NCBI RefSeq assembly: GCF_030295745.1
Contig: NZ_AP027291.1
Span: forward strand, 682,001-746,000
DNA from: Mycolicibacterium sp. TUM20985
Lineage (GTDB): Bacteria > Actinomycetota > Actinomycetes > Mycobacteriales > Mycobacteriaceae
Reading direction: 5' to 3'
Length of the DNA: 64,000 nucleotides
Shown: one piece after another, positions 38,155 to 46,629 of the stretch
Layout: every line of letters starts with the position of its first letter
Numbering within the stretch: position 1 is the first letter of the stretch
Translations under genes and position numbers: made by a program
Notes under the pieces: generated by a model
Seen by the model: the letters and a program-made list of their open reading frames with translations, nothing else
What the model was told of the DNA's origin: nothing
Database searches by the model: none

Positions 38155-39507
38155 TTGAGTACCGATGAAGGCGCGAACAGCGAGGTGCGTCGTAGCTTTG
38201 GCTGGCGGGCGTTCGCCGCGGTGGGTGGGATGGCGACCACCTTCTTGTTATCGGTAATCGTCGTTCGGTCACTCGATCTGCAAGAAGCAGCAGCCTTCTT
38301 CGCCATTCTTGCGTCGATCTCATTGGGCCCCTTGGTCGGACGACTTGGTTTGGGTTACAACGTCATTCGGCTGATGGGTGCGGAGTCCGACGCGTTGCGG
38401 CGGCGGCAGATCGCCGCTACGCATCTCCATGCCACGGCGCTCTTGTCGGTGCTCAGTGCGCCGTTCATCGCGCTCATCGGCTGTGTCGCCCTGATCGGGC
38501 ATTCGGATTTCGTGCCCGTGATGGTAATGACTGCCCTTCTCATCGCGGTGGAATCAACTCGGCTGATTCTCAGCGACATCTTCGCGGCGACCGGGCGAGT
38601 GCGCGCTTCGGTGGCGACAATGCACTACGCCCGCAACATGGCGGCGCTGCCCTTGGTGGCGCTCGTCGTACTCATCGCCCACCGTCCTTCGTTATTAGCC
38701 GTGATTGCAACATATTGCGCCGTCAGCGCGACGCAGGTCGTCATCGCACTAGTACATGCCAGACATGAAGTTTCGATATTCAGGTTCTCGTCGGGAGTTG
38801 CCACCCTGCGAACGACCATCGGCCAAGGGACGAAACTGTTCAGCCTGGACTTCTCGGAGTTCATGCTGAGGCAGGGAATGGTCTGGCTCGCGACGGCCGC
38901 GTTCAGCTCGCTGGCCGCGACCCAGTTTTCGGCGACTGCAACGCTCGCCACGCAGGTGACCCTGCTGGACAGCTTGTTCGCCCTCGCTGTCGCGCCGACG
39001 GCTGCACGGCTCTGGGCTGCCGGCCAGAAGTCGCGGGTCATCCGGATACTGTCGGATGCGGCGACCATGAACACCCTCATCGCGATCGTCGTGCTGACGG
39101 TGGTCGCGACTCTCGGGCCATTCGTGCTGGAGGTGGCGTATGGACCCGAGATGCGGACTGCCAGTTCGCTACTGCTCATTCTGACGGCGGCCGGAGCCTT
39201 TCAGGCGTGTTTCGATGGCAGCATCACCTTGCTGGTCATCAGTGGGAACATCACGGCAGCGTCACGTACGGCAGTGGCGGTGCTCGCAGTGGCGCTCCCG
39301 TGCGCCTGCGTCGCAGCGTGGATGGGCGGCCCCATCGCGTTGGCCGTGGTCGTCCTCGCCAGCATCGCGACGAAGTCGATCTGCATGTGGCTAGTCGCAC
39401 GCAAGGTTGTCGGCGTCGCCCCGTGCGCACACCTCAACCCGATTCGCGCATTCCGGCAGCTGACGAGTGACCGTGACGATGTCGCGGAAACTCGAGCCAC
39501 TGCGTGA
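38155..39507 (+). CDS. Wzx/MATE-type polysaccharide flippase
   Basis: A 450-residue polytopic membrane protein with about 12-14 hydrophobic helices and no large soluble domain, as in Wzx/MurJ-type exporters of lipid-linked glycans. The start is TTG at 38155; a GTG about nine codons on is possible. Base composition is the lowest of the island (some 60-base lines near 38.7 kb are 52-57 percent GC), unlike the surrounding steroid genes. As the last gene of the island, it would move the glycan made with the CDP-sugar across the plasma membrane. Family recognised from topology and context. Confidence 0.75.
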   Translation: MSTDEGANSEVRRSFGWRAFAAVGGMATTFLLSVIVVRSLDLQEAAAFFAILASISLGPLVGRLGLGYNVIRLMGAESDALRRRQIAATHLHATALLSVLSAPFIALIGCVALIGHSDFVPVMVMTALLIAVESTRLILSDIFAATGRVRASVATMHYARNMAALPLVALVVLIAHRPSLLAVIATYCAVSATQVVIALVHARHEVSIFRFSSGVATLRTTIGQGTKLFSLDFSEFMLRQGMVWLATAAFSSLAATQFSATATLATQVTLLDSLFALAVAPTAARLWAAGQKSRVIRILSDAATMNTLIAIVVLTVVATLGPFVLEVAYGPEMRTASSLLLILTAAGAFQACFDGSITLLVISGNITAASRTAVAVLAVALPCACVAAWMGGPIALAVVVLASIATKSICMWLVARKVVGVAPCAHLNPIRAFRQLTSDRDDVAETRATA

Positions 39508-39599
39508 TCGCTGGCAGGTCTTCGATTGGTGGCTAGCCGCCGCTACGCCCGCCGGTACTCTTCACATAGACGACCGACGCACGGAAGGGGAGCCGTGTC

Positions 39600-40688
39600 A
39601 TGGGTGTTCCGCCCGACAGCAGCCCGTTCGGTTCACAGACGGTGACGGGACCCGGCTGGCCGAACGTCGACGAGGAGGCGCTGGCCGCTGCGGCCGCGTC
39701 GTATGAGGCGTTGGCCGCCAAGCTGACTGGGTCGGTGGTCCCTCGACAGCAGGGCCAGCTCATGCAGTTGGCGGACCAGTGGAAGGGCGGCGGGGCGCTG
39801 GCCGCCGGCGGTGAAGCCACCACGATCATCGCGGGCCACGAGGCCAACGGGGCGCAGGCCGCCGCCATCGCGGCCAAGCTGCGCAGCATGGAGGTCACGG
39901 TCGCCAGGACGAAGGTCCTAGTGAACGCCACCGCGCAGGAGACCCAGCACGAATGCGGGGCCATTTCGGCCATGCCGTTCAGCAACGCCCAGGAACTGGT
40001 GCAGAGCCGCGTCAAGCTGGGCCTGTCGCAGAACATCGCCTACATCAACGCCAACTCCGCCGAACTGGCCTCCGGGCTCGGCGTGCCGCCGAACATCCCC
40101 AAACCGAGCGCGCCGCCGACGGCGGCCGCGTCACAGGGGGCGGACAAGGGTTCGCAGCAGGCCATGCAGATGATGATGCAGATGGGCCAGATGGCGATGC
40201 AGCTCCCGCAGCAGATCGGCGGGATGCTGACACAGGCGCCCCAACAGCTGATGCAGCCGTTGCAGCAGATCATGCAGCCGCTGCAACAGTTGATGTCCGC
40301 GGGCGGCAAGGGCGGTTCTGGCGCGGTCGCGTCACCATCGCCCTTCTCGGCGTTCTCCAACCATCCCCTGGCCGGTGGGGCGGGTGCGGGTGCGGGTGGC
40401 GGCTTGGTGAAGGCGGTCGGCCTGCCGGGCTCCGGCGGCCTGTCCGCGGCGTCCCCGGCATTGGCCAACCTGGTCGGCAGCTCGGGTGACGTGGCCGTCC
40501 GTCCGGCGGGCGCGGGCAGCTCGGCGTTCGGCGGGCTCGCGCCGGTCGGTGCCAGCGGCTCGGGCGTGGGCGGCGGGGGCATGGGCATGATGGGTCAGCG
40601 TGGCGAGAGCAGCAGCACCGGTGCCTCGCTCGCGGCGCCGCCACCGCTCGACTACGACCTCGACGAGGACGCCGACGATGACTGGTGA
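39600..40688 (+). CDS. PPE/EspE-like type VII secretion substrate
   Basis: A 362-residue protein, ATG 39600 with GAAGGGGAG upstream. The N-terminal 120 residues form an alpha-helical hairpin with W61-K62-G63 (DQWKGGG) at the turn, as in PPE/WXG partners. The middle is Met/Gln-rich (MQMMMQMGQM and PQQ repeats). The C-terminal part is Gly/Ala-rich with VRPAGAGSSAFGG and GGGGMGMMG, similar to the tails of ESX-1 substrates such as EspB/EspE, ending in a strongly acidic DYDLDEDADDDW. Followed 21 bases later by a probable partner with YxxxD. It lies where M. tuberculosis has PPE63. Exported by which ESX system is unknown. Confidence 0.65.
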   Translation: MGVPPDSSPFGSQTVTGPGWPNVDEEALAAAAASYEALAAKLTGSVVPRQQGQLMQLADQWKGGGALAAGGEATTIIAGHEANGAQAAAIAAKLRSMEVTVARTKVLVNATAQETQHECGAISAMPFSNAQELVQSRVKLGLSQNIAYINANSAELASGLGVPPNIPKPSAPPTAAASQGADKGSQQAMQMMMQMGQMAMQLPQQIGGMLTQAPQQLMQPLQQIMQPLQQLMSAGGKGGSGAVASPSPFSAFSNHPLAGGAGAGAGGGLVKAVGLPGSGGLSAASPALANLVGSSGDVAVRPAGAGSSAFGGLAPVGASGSGVGGGGMGMMGQRGESSSTGASLAAPPPLDYDLDEDADDDW

Positions 40689-40709
40689 GTCGATGAAGGG
40701 TGCCGGCTG

Positions 40710-41357
40710 ATGTCCCTCGATCCGATGCAGACCCCCGGCAACCTGAACTGGGATGCCGCGAGTGTCGACCTGCCCGAGATCCCGATGCTCCCGCCCGGTG
40801 AGGACGCGATGAGCATGACGATCTCCGCGGTGCTGCCGACGCTGACGACGCCCATGGCGGCGAGCGTGGCCGCACTGCAGGCGAAGGAGACCATGTTCTC
40901 CGGCAAGTTGGGTGCGGCCGAATCCGCGTACCAGAATGCCGACGACTCCGGCGGCCAGTCGGTCGGACAGCTCGGCCAGATGCTGGGTCAACTCGGCCAG
41001 GTGGGTCAGATGGCGCAGCAGGCGGGCGCACCCGCGCAGGCCCTCGGCGGGCAGGCGGGACAATTCGGTTCGATGATGCAACAGGCCATGCAGTCGGCCA
41101 AGGGCGGTGAGTCCGCGGGTACGGGCGGCCAGGCGTCGGCGGGTCAGGCGCCCGCCGGTCATGGCCCGGCCGGTGCGGGCGCTGCGCCACCGCGCGACGA
41201 TCGCGACGATCGCGACGAGCGCGAGAACCCGACTGACCGGGACCGGCGGCCGCCGCTGGACGCGGCCGCACCCGGCCCCACCAACCACGAAGCCGGTTCG
41301 GTGCCGGTGGCACCGCCGCGTCAGGGAGACGGAGACGACCTCTCCCGCAGGATGTAG
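40710..41357 (+). CDS. PE/EspF-like type VII secretion partner with YxxxD motif
   Basis: A 215-residue protein. Residues 30-80 look like a helical hairpin ended by Y74-QNA-D78, the YxxxD/E secretion signal of type VII substrates. The next part is Gly/Gln-rich (repeated GQLGQM), then a charged tract encoded by short repeated gacgatcgc units (DDRDDRDERE) and a disordered tail. No enzymatic domain. Its position directly after the WKG protein suggests the two are secreted as a heterodimer. Called from motif and pairing, not from close similarity. Confidence 0.62.
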   Translation: MSLDPMQTPGNLNWDAASVDLPEIPMLPPGEDAMSMTISAVLPTLTTPMAASVAALQAKETMFSGKLGAAESAYQNADDSGGQSVGQLGQMLGQLGQVGQMAQQAGAPAQALGGQAGQFGSMMQQAMQSAKGGESAGTGGQASAGQAPAGHGPAGAGAAPPRDDRDDRDERENPTDRDRRPPLDAAAPGPTNHEAGSVPVAPPRQGDGDDLSRRM

Positions 41358-41445
41358 CGCGTCGCGGCAAGCGTTCGCCGCTCTGAGCGCGGTCGCCCAC
41401 TACTGTCGGTATCGAAGTGCGGGTAACTGACTCGGAGGTGCGGGC

Positions 41446-42996
41446 ATGAGTTCGTCACCGCCGCCACTACCGGATGACGAGCTGACACCCGGTCAGAGCT
41501 TCGCCGGTTACGAGATCATCGGTCTGCTGGGCTCCGGTGGCATGGGCCGGGTGTATCTCGTCCAGCATCCACGGCTCCCACGTCGTGACGCCTTGAAGCT
41601 GCTCCCATCGGATTGGTCGGCCGACACTGAGTACCGCGCCCGCTTCAACCGCGAAGCCGACCTGGCGTCGACGCTCTGGCATCCCAACATCGTCGGCGTG
41701 CACGACCGTGGTGAGGCCGACGGGCAGCTGTGGATCTCGATGGACTACGTCGACGGCCTCGACGCCGCCCGTCTGGTCGCCGAACGCTACCCCGCGGGTA
41801 TGCCCGCCGAGGACGTCGCCCGCATCGTCACCGCGGTCGCGAGCGCACTCGACAGCGCTCACAAGAGAGGACTCCTACACCGCGACGTCAAGCCCGCCAA
41901 CATCATGCTGACACACCTCGACGATGACGGTGAGCAACGAATCTTGTTGACCGACTTCGGAATAGCGCGCGATCTCAATGACGTCGAGGACGTCACGGCG
42001 TCGACCACCGCCATCGGCACGGTGGCCTACTGTGCGCCGGAGCAGCTCAACGGTGACGAGGTCGGTGGCCGCGCGGATCAATACGCGCTCGCGGCGACGG
42101 CGTACCACCTGCTGACCGGTGAGCCGCTGTTCCCGAGTTCGGAGCCCGCCGAGGTGATCAGGGACCATCTCAACACCAAGCCGCCTGCGTTGGCCGCCAG
42201 GCGACCCGAGTTGTCCGCGCTCGACCCGGTGCTCACCGTCGCCCTGGCCAAGCGGCCCGAAAGTCGTTTCGCCCGTTGCTCCGACTTCGCCCGCGCCCTG
42301 ACCGAACAGATCGGCGCGCTCGGATCACCACCGGCTCAGGCACCGCCGACGGGCGTCAGGCCGATGCTCGGCGAGCCGCTGACGGTCGATCCGCGGGCGA
42401 TTGCGCCACGGCCCAACCACCAGCTTCCGGCGGGGCCGATCGCCGCCGCCGCTGCTGCCGGGCTGGCCGTCGTCGCCATCGCGGTGTGGCTGCTGTGGCC
42501 CGGCGACGACGGAGCCGATCCGCCGTCGGGGCCCGCACCGGGGACGTCGACCACGCCTAGGGCGGTCAACACCCAAGCGCAACAGCAGCTTCGGGCCGCG
42601 TTGCCCCCCGGCTATCCGCCTTCGGCATGCACGTCGCTGGACGTGCCACCGGGAGCCGCGGCCACGCTCGGTTGCACCCAGAACGGGGATGCCGGCGGAC
42701 CTCCCGCGGCCACCTACACCTTGGCGAGCGACGCGGCCTCGCTCGATTCCGCGTTCGGGGCCGTCGTGGGTGGCATGCGAGTGGTCAACTGCCCTGGCAA
42801 CATTCAGTCACCGGGCCCTTGGCGCCGCAACGCCACCCCTCAGCAGGTCAGTGGGACGTTGGTGTGCGGCTACCGGGACACCGTTCCCACGCTGGCGTGG
42901 ACGGACGACGCGAGGCTCCTGCTCAACTCGGTCGACGGCGCCGCCGAAGGGCCCAACCTCGACCAGCTGTACGTGTGGTGGTCGAGCCACTCCTGA
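41446..42996 (+). CDS. Transmembrane Ser/Thr protein kinase (PknH-like layout)
   Basis: A 516-residue receptor-type kinase. The kinase domain (about 20-290) has GSGGMGRVY, lysine K51, HRDVKPAN (D147), DFGIA (D170) and APEQ (197-200). A proline-rich linker and one transmembrane helix (about 328-350, ending WLLW) follow. The extracellular domain of about 150 residues has four cysteines (SACTSL, LGCTQN, VVNCPG, LVCGYR), resembling PknH-like sensor domains. It lies 88 bases after the type VII-like pair, so may phosphorylate or sense these exported proteins; that link is inference. Convergent with the MPT63-like gene. Confidence 0.88.
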   Translation: MSSSPPPLPDDELTPGQSFAGYEIIGLLGSGGMGRVYLVQHPRLPRRDALKLLPSDWSADTEYRARFNREADLASTLWHPNIVGVHDRGEADGQLWISMDYVDGLDAARLVAERYPAGMPAEDVARIVTAVASALDSAHKRGLLHRDVKPANIMLTHLDDDGEQRILLTDFGIARDLNDVEDVTASTTAIGTVAYCAPEQLNGDEVGGRADQYALAATAYHLLTGEPLFPSSEPAEVIRDHLNTKPPALAARRPELSALDPVLTVALAKRPESRFARCSDFARALTEQIGALGSPPAQAPPTGVRPMLGEPLTVDPRAIAPRPNHQLPAGPIAAAAAAGLAVVAIAVWLLWPGDDGADPPSGPAPGTSTTPRAVNTQAQQQLRAALPPGYPPSACTSLDVPPGAAATLGCTQNGDAGGPPAATYTLASDAASLDSAFGAVVGGMRVVNCPGNIQSPGPWRRNATPQQVSGTLVCGYRDTVPTLAWTDDARLLLNSVDGAAEGPNLDQLYVWWSSHS

Positions 42997-43005
42997 CGAG
43001 GTCGA

Positions 43006-43845
43006 TCAGGCGGGCGGCGGCGGGGCGATCACGGTCGTCGACGGCGCGGCGGACGCGGAGGCGCCCGTCGGCAGTGGCGTGCCCTGGCTTCCGGTGGCCG
43101 CAGGTGCCTGCTGGACGGCCGCGGGCTGCGGTGCACCCTCGGTGCCGGCCGCGGGGGCAGGCGTGGCGGGCGCGAGTGGCGTGCCCTGGCTACCGGCCGG
43201 AAGCGGGGTGCCCGCACTGCCCGGGGGAAGCGCGGCCGGGGCGCCGGGCACGGCGCCGGGGGTGGGCGTCGGAGTGGGGGTGGTCGGGGCGGTCGTCGTG
43301 GTCGGTGTCGAGGGGCTGACGGGCGACGTCGACGAGTAGCTGCCGCCCCCGCGCTGCGCGGGGAGCTGCGGCGGAGGTTGCACCCACACCAGGAGGTCCT
43401 GCCCACCGGCGTTGTAGACGACGCTGTCGGGGGTGTCCCCGACGACGTCGAAGTACACCTTGCCGGTGGTCTTCTGGCCTTGGGCCAACGTCGCCGGGCT
43501 CACGCCCTGCGGGGTCGCGACGCCGAAGAGGACGCGGTAGGTCGCCCCACTCTTGGTGCGCGCGTTGAGGTTCGACACGATCGGAGTCGCACTGCCCTGG
43601 ATGGCCTGATCCGTTGCAGTGGCCTCCCACAGCGTGCCCGCGACGGGGTAGGGAATCTGGTCGGTGCTGGCCTTGAGGTCGGTGACGGTCCAACTCTGTA
43701 CGACGTCCCCGTCGGTCAGCTTCGCCTCGTTGCCGATGGTCGTCGTGGTCAGATCATCGGCTACCGCGATCGGCGTGCCCAGAATGCCGACGGCAGCGGC
43801 TGCGGCAACGGCGAACGTGGCGGTCAGAGCGGTGGTGATCCTCAC
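43006..43845 (-). CDS. MPT63-family secreted protein with proline-rich tail
   Basis: A 279-residue exported protein. A signal peptide covers about residues 1-29 (basic start, hydrophobic Ala-rich core, PIAVADD cleavage region). Residues 30-165 form the MPT63/MPB63-type immunoglobulin-like domain (VQSWTVTDLKASTDQIPYPVAGTLWEATAT, TGKVYFDVVGDTPDSVVYN). The last 110 residues are a Pro/Thr/Ala-rich extension with repeated GSQGTPL and TTTAPTTPTPTPTP, absent from MPT63 itself, possibly a cell-wall-spanning or disordered tail. It is convergent with the kinase gene, nine bases apart. Function of the family is unknown. Confidence 0.82.
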   Translation of the reverse strand: MRITTALTATFAVAAAAAVGILGTPIAVADDLTTTTIGNEAKLTDGDVVQSWTVTDLKASTDQIPYPVAGTLWEATATDQAIQGSATPIVSNLNARTKSGATYRVLFGVATPQGVSPATLAQGQKTTGKVYFDVVGDTPDSVVYNAGGQDLLVWVQPPPQLPAQRGGGSYSSTSPVSPSTPTTTTAPTTPTPTPTPGAVPGAPAALPPGSAGTPLPAGSQGTPLAPATPAPAAGTEGAPQPAAVQQAPAATGSQGTPLPTGASASAAPSTTVIAPPPPA

Positions 43846-43920
43846 GTCAATGCCCTCCCCAGTAGTTGAATTCGACGCTATCAGCTCGTGCGCGGCCCGC
43901 GGTCACCAAAATGAGCACGA

Positions 43921-44781
43921 CTACGCCGGCTTCAACTCCACACCCGAGAGCACCACGGCGTCGTCGCGATCGGGTGCGGTGAGCACGGCCCGCAACGCGC
44001 CATCCTCCCGCCAGATGCTGGCCTTCAACGTCTCGCCGGGGAACAACACACCGGCGAATCGGGCGCCGTAGGAACCGACGCGGGCGACGTCACCGTCGAG
44101 GAACTCGTCGACGAGTGCCTTGGCGCCGATCCCGTAGGTGCACAACCCGTGCAGGATCGGCTTGGGAAAGCCTGCGGCAGAGGCGAAGGCGGGATCGGAG
44201 TGCAGTGGGTTGCGATCCCCGCACAGGCGGTACAGCAGCGCCTGCTGCGGCAAGGTGGGAATCGACAGCTCCACGTCGGGTGGGCGGTTCGGCGGTTCCG
44301 ACGACGTAGAGGGGCCGCGCTCACCGCCGAAGCCTCCTTCGCCCCTGGCGTAGATCGACCGCCTCTGCGTCCACAGCGGCGCACCGTCCGGCGTGGTGAC
44401 CGTGGTCTCCGACCAGATCACGGCGGCCTTGCCCTTGTCCCAGATGTCGGTGAAACGCGTGACGGCCCGACCGGTGCCCGCTGGCGGGATCGGGCCGGGA
44501 ACGGAGACGGCCTCGCTGGCATGCAGGACCTTCGACAGCTCGATGTCGATGCCGGGGAACTTCACCGTCGGCGCCTCGGTCATGTGGAATGTCTGGGCCA
44601 CGCTGCCGAAGGTGGGCAGCACTTGGGGCGTCTCGTCGATCAGGTAGCGCAACTCGCGTTCGTCGAGCGGGTCCGCTCCAGCGCCGAGACCCAGGTGGTA
44701 GAGCTGCACATCGCTACTGCTCCAAGAGAATTCGACCGGCGGGAGCTCCGCACCGATCGCCGCGTCGAGATCGATCGGCAT
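43921..44781 (-). CDS. chsH3: MaoC-type enoyl-CoA hydratase ChsH3 (Rv3538-like)
   Basis: A 286-residue double hot-dog hydratase-2-type enzyme. The catalytic segment YRLCGDRNPLHSDPAFASAAGFPKPILHG is in the C-terminal half. The N-terminal half has LDERELRYLIDETPQVLPTFGSV. Rv3538 (ChsH3) hydrates a CoA intermediate in cholesterol side-chain degradation. It lies four bases after kstD on the same strand and should be expressed from the KstR-controlled kstD promoter, the same pair as in M. tuberculosis (Rv3537-Rv3538). Confident by motif and pairing. Confidence 0.87.
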   Translation of the reverse strand: MPIDLDAAIGAELPPVEFSWSSSDVQLYHLGLGAGADPLDERELRYLIDETPQVLPTFGSVAQTFHMTEAPTVKFPGIDIELSKVLHASEAVSVPGPIPPAGTGRAVTRFTDIWDKGKAAVIWSETTVTTPDGAPLWTQRRSIYARGEGGFGGERGPSTSSEPPNRPPDVELSIPTLPQQALLYRLCGDRNPLHSDPAFASAAGFPKPILHGLCTYGIGAKALVDEFLDGDVARVGSYGARFAGVLFPGETLKASIWREDGALRAVLTAPDRDDAVVLSGVELKPA

Positions 44782-44785
44782 GCGT

Positions 44786-46558
44786 CTAGGCCTTGCCGGG
44801 GTCGGATGTCGCCGCCGGGGCGGCTCCGGGGTCGGATGTCGCCGCCGGGGCGGCTCCGGGGTCGGATGTCGCCGCCGGGGCGGCTCCGGCCAGATGCAGC
44901 GCGGCGAGGTAACCGAACGTCATCGCGGGACCGATGGTGCCACCCGGGCCCGGATAGGTGTGGCCCATCACCGGCGTGCTGACGTTGCCGGCGGCGTAGA
45001 GCCCCTCGATGACCGACCCGTCGTCGCGCAGTGCCCGGCCGTGCACGTCGGTGCACACGCCGCCCTTGGTCCCGAGGTCGCCCGGCACCATCTTCGCGGC
45101 GTAGTACGGTCCGTGGCTGATCTCGCCGAGGTTGGGGTTCGGCTTGATGGTGGGGTCGCCGTAGTAACGGTCGTAGGCACTCTCGCCGCGCTTGAAGTCC
45201 TCGTCGACGCCCGATCGGGCGAACCCGTTGAACCGCTCGACGGTCGCCGCCAGCGCGTCCGCGGGCAGGTTGGTCTTGGTCGCGAGCTCCTCGAGCGTAT
45301 CGGCCTTGACGACCACCCCGGACTCCAGCCACTTCCGCGGAATCTTCTGTCCCGGTTGCAGTCCCGCGAAGATGTAGCGGTCCCGGTACTGCTGGTCGAA
45401 CACGAGCCAGGCGGGTACGTTCTCGCCGGGACCCGAGCCCTGGCCGTACTCACCGCCGTACATCCGGTGGCAGGCCTCGACGTAGGGCATGGATTCGTTC
45501 ATGAACCGCTTGCCCGACATGTTGACGATGATCGAGCCGGGGGAGTTGCGCTCGGACAGCGCGAACCACGGTGCGCCCACCAGCGGGACGGTCGGTCCCC
45601 ACCAGGCGTCGTCCATGAAATCCAGTGCAGCGCCCAGTTTTTCGGCAGCCTGGATGCCGTCGCCGGTGTTGGACGAGGCTCCGACGGTCCACTCGGTCGT
45701 GATCGGCGCACGCTGGTACTTGACCCGCATCTGCTCGTTGTGCTCGAATCCGCCGCTGCCGAGGATGACACCGCGGCGGGCTCGGATCAGCCGCGGCTCA
45801 GCGCTTTCGGGCTCGTTGGTGTCACGGACGTAGACCCCGCGCACGACACCGTCCTCGACGTACAGGTCGGTCAGAGCGGTGTTCAGCAGGACGGGTACGC
45901 CTGCTTTCTGCAGCCCGATCCGCAGCGGCGCGATCAGTGCCCGGCCCATGCCCACGAGGTTCTTGCCCGTGGCCTTGGCCCACATGGTGCGGCCGCCGAT
46001 CTTCAGGCTGCGCAGCACGCCGCGCGGATGCCGCTTCAGCATGTTCAGGCGCACGTAGTCCTGCTGCATCACCACGACGTTGAGGGGCACCTTGCCGTAT
46101 GCGGGCTCCAGGCCCTTCTCGTCGGCGCCGAGCTTGCGGGCATCGAACGGCTTCGGTTCGACGGAGCGCCCGGTGGGCTTGCCGCCCGCCGCTTCCGGGT
46201 AGTAGTCGGAGTACCCGGGCACCCAGCACAGCTTCAGCGGCGAGTTCTTCAAGACGAACGACAACATCTCCGGACCGCGTTCGAGATAGGTGTCGATGCG
46301 TTCCGGTTCGACGACGTCGCCGATGATCGTGTGCAGGTAGGTCCGGGCAGCTTCGGCCGTGTCCTTCACCCCGTCACGCTCGAGCACTTCGTTGTTCGGA
46401 ATCCAGACGCCGCCACCCGACCGCGCAGTGGAACCTCCGTAGTGCGGAGCCTTCTCGACGACTAATGTCGAGAATCCCTGGTGGGCGGCGGTGAGTGCGG
46501 CCACCATGCCCGCGGCGCCGCTCCCGACCACGACGACGTCGTACTCCTGTTGGGTCAT
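44786..46558 (-). CDS. kstD: 3-Ketosteroid delta1-dehydrogenase KstD
   Basis: A 590-residue FAD enzyme. The dinucleotide motif is VVVGSGAAGMVAALTAAHQG with VVEKAPHYGGSTARSGGGVWIPNNEV, and the C-terminal FAD/substrate region includes YAAGNVSTPVMGHTYPGPGGTIGPAMTFG. KstD (Rv3537) introduces the 1,2 double bond of ring A, the step that leads to B-ring opening. ATG at 46558 begins MTQQEYDVVVVG; sequence upstream crosses the KstR box. It is about 27 residues longer than M. tuberculosis KstD because of a triplicated C-terminal decapeptide AAPAATSDPG. Divergent from hsaE. Confidence 0.92.
   Translation of the reverse strand: MTQQEYDVVVVGSGAAGMVAALTAAHQGFSTLVVEKAPHYGGSTARSGGGVWIPNNEVLERDGVKDTAEAARTYLHTIIGDVVEPERIDTYLERGPEMLSFVLKNSPLKLCWVPGYSDYYPEAAGGKPTGRSVEPKPFDARKLGADEKGLEPAYGKVPLNVVVMQQDYVRLNMLKRHPRGVLRSLKIGGRTMWAKATGKNLVGMGRALIAPLRIGLQKAGVPVLLNTALTDLYVEDGVVRGVYVRDTNEPESAEPRLIRARRGVILGSGGFEHNEQMRVKYQRAPITTEWTVGASSNTGDGIQAAEKLGAALDFMDDAWWGPTVPLVGAPWFALSERNSPGSIIVNMSGKRFMNESMPYVEACHRMYGGEYGQGSGPGENVPAWLVFDQQYRDRYIFAGLQPGQKIPRKWLESGVVVKADTLEELATKTNLPADALAATVERFNGFARSGVDEDFKRGESAYDRYYGDPTIKPNPNLGEISHGPYYAAKMVPGDLGTKGGVCTDVHGRALRDDGSVIEGLYAAGNVSTPVMGHTYPGPGGTIGPAMTFGYLAALHLAGAAPAATSDPGAAPAATSDPGAAPAATSDPGKA
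44801..44890. repeat. Three tandem 30-bp repeats in kstD 3' end
   Basis: Three consecutive 30-base units start at 44801, 44831 and 44861, each beginning GTCGGATGTCGCCGCCGGGG; only the final base of the third differs. On the coding strand they encode AAPAATSDPG three times, in frame, just before the KstD stop. Near-identity suggests recent expansion by slippage or recombination. Confidence 0.95.
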
Positions 46559-46559
46559 G

Positions 46560-46573
46560 TAGAACACGTTATA
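46560..46573. promoter_or_regulatory. KstR operator between kstD and hsaE
   Basis: TAGAACACGTTATA fits TnnAACnnGTTnnA. It begins one base after the kstD start codon region and lies 56 bases before hsaE, in the divergent promoter of kstD-chsH3 and hsaE-hsaG-hsaF. Confidence 0.9.
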
Positions 46574-46629
46574 GAATTGCCCGGCCGACCCACAACTGTG
46601 CCGGTCGACGAAACGAGGGGACTTCACCG

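Noticed and set aside
31690..39507. Island as an integrated element with transposase or att sites
   Set aside because: No transposase, integrase, tRNA end or flanking direct repeats were seen; only composition and synteny support transfer.
44780..46465. 561-residue open frame antisense to kstD
   Set aside because: Begins in the 30-bp repeats, has no recognisable domain, and mirrors the kstD codons.
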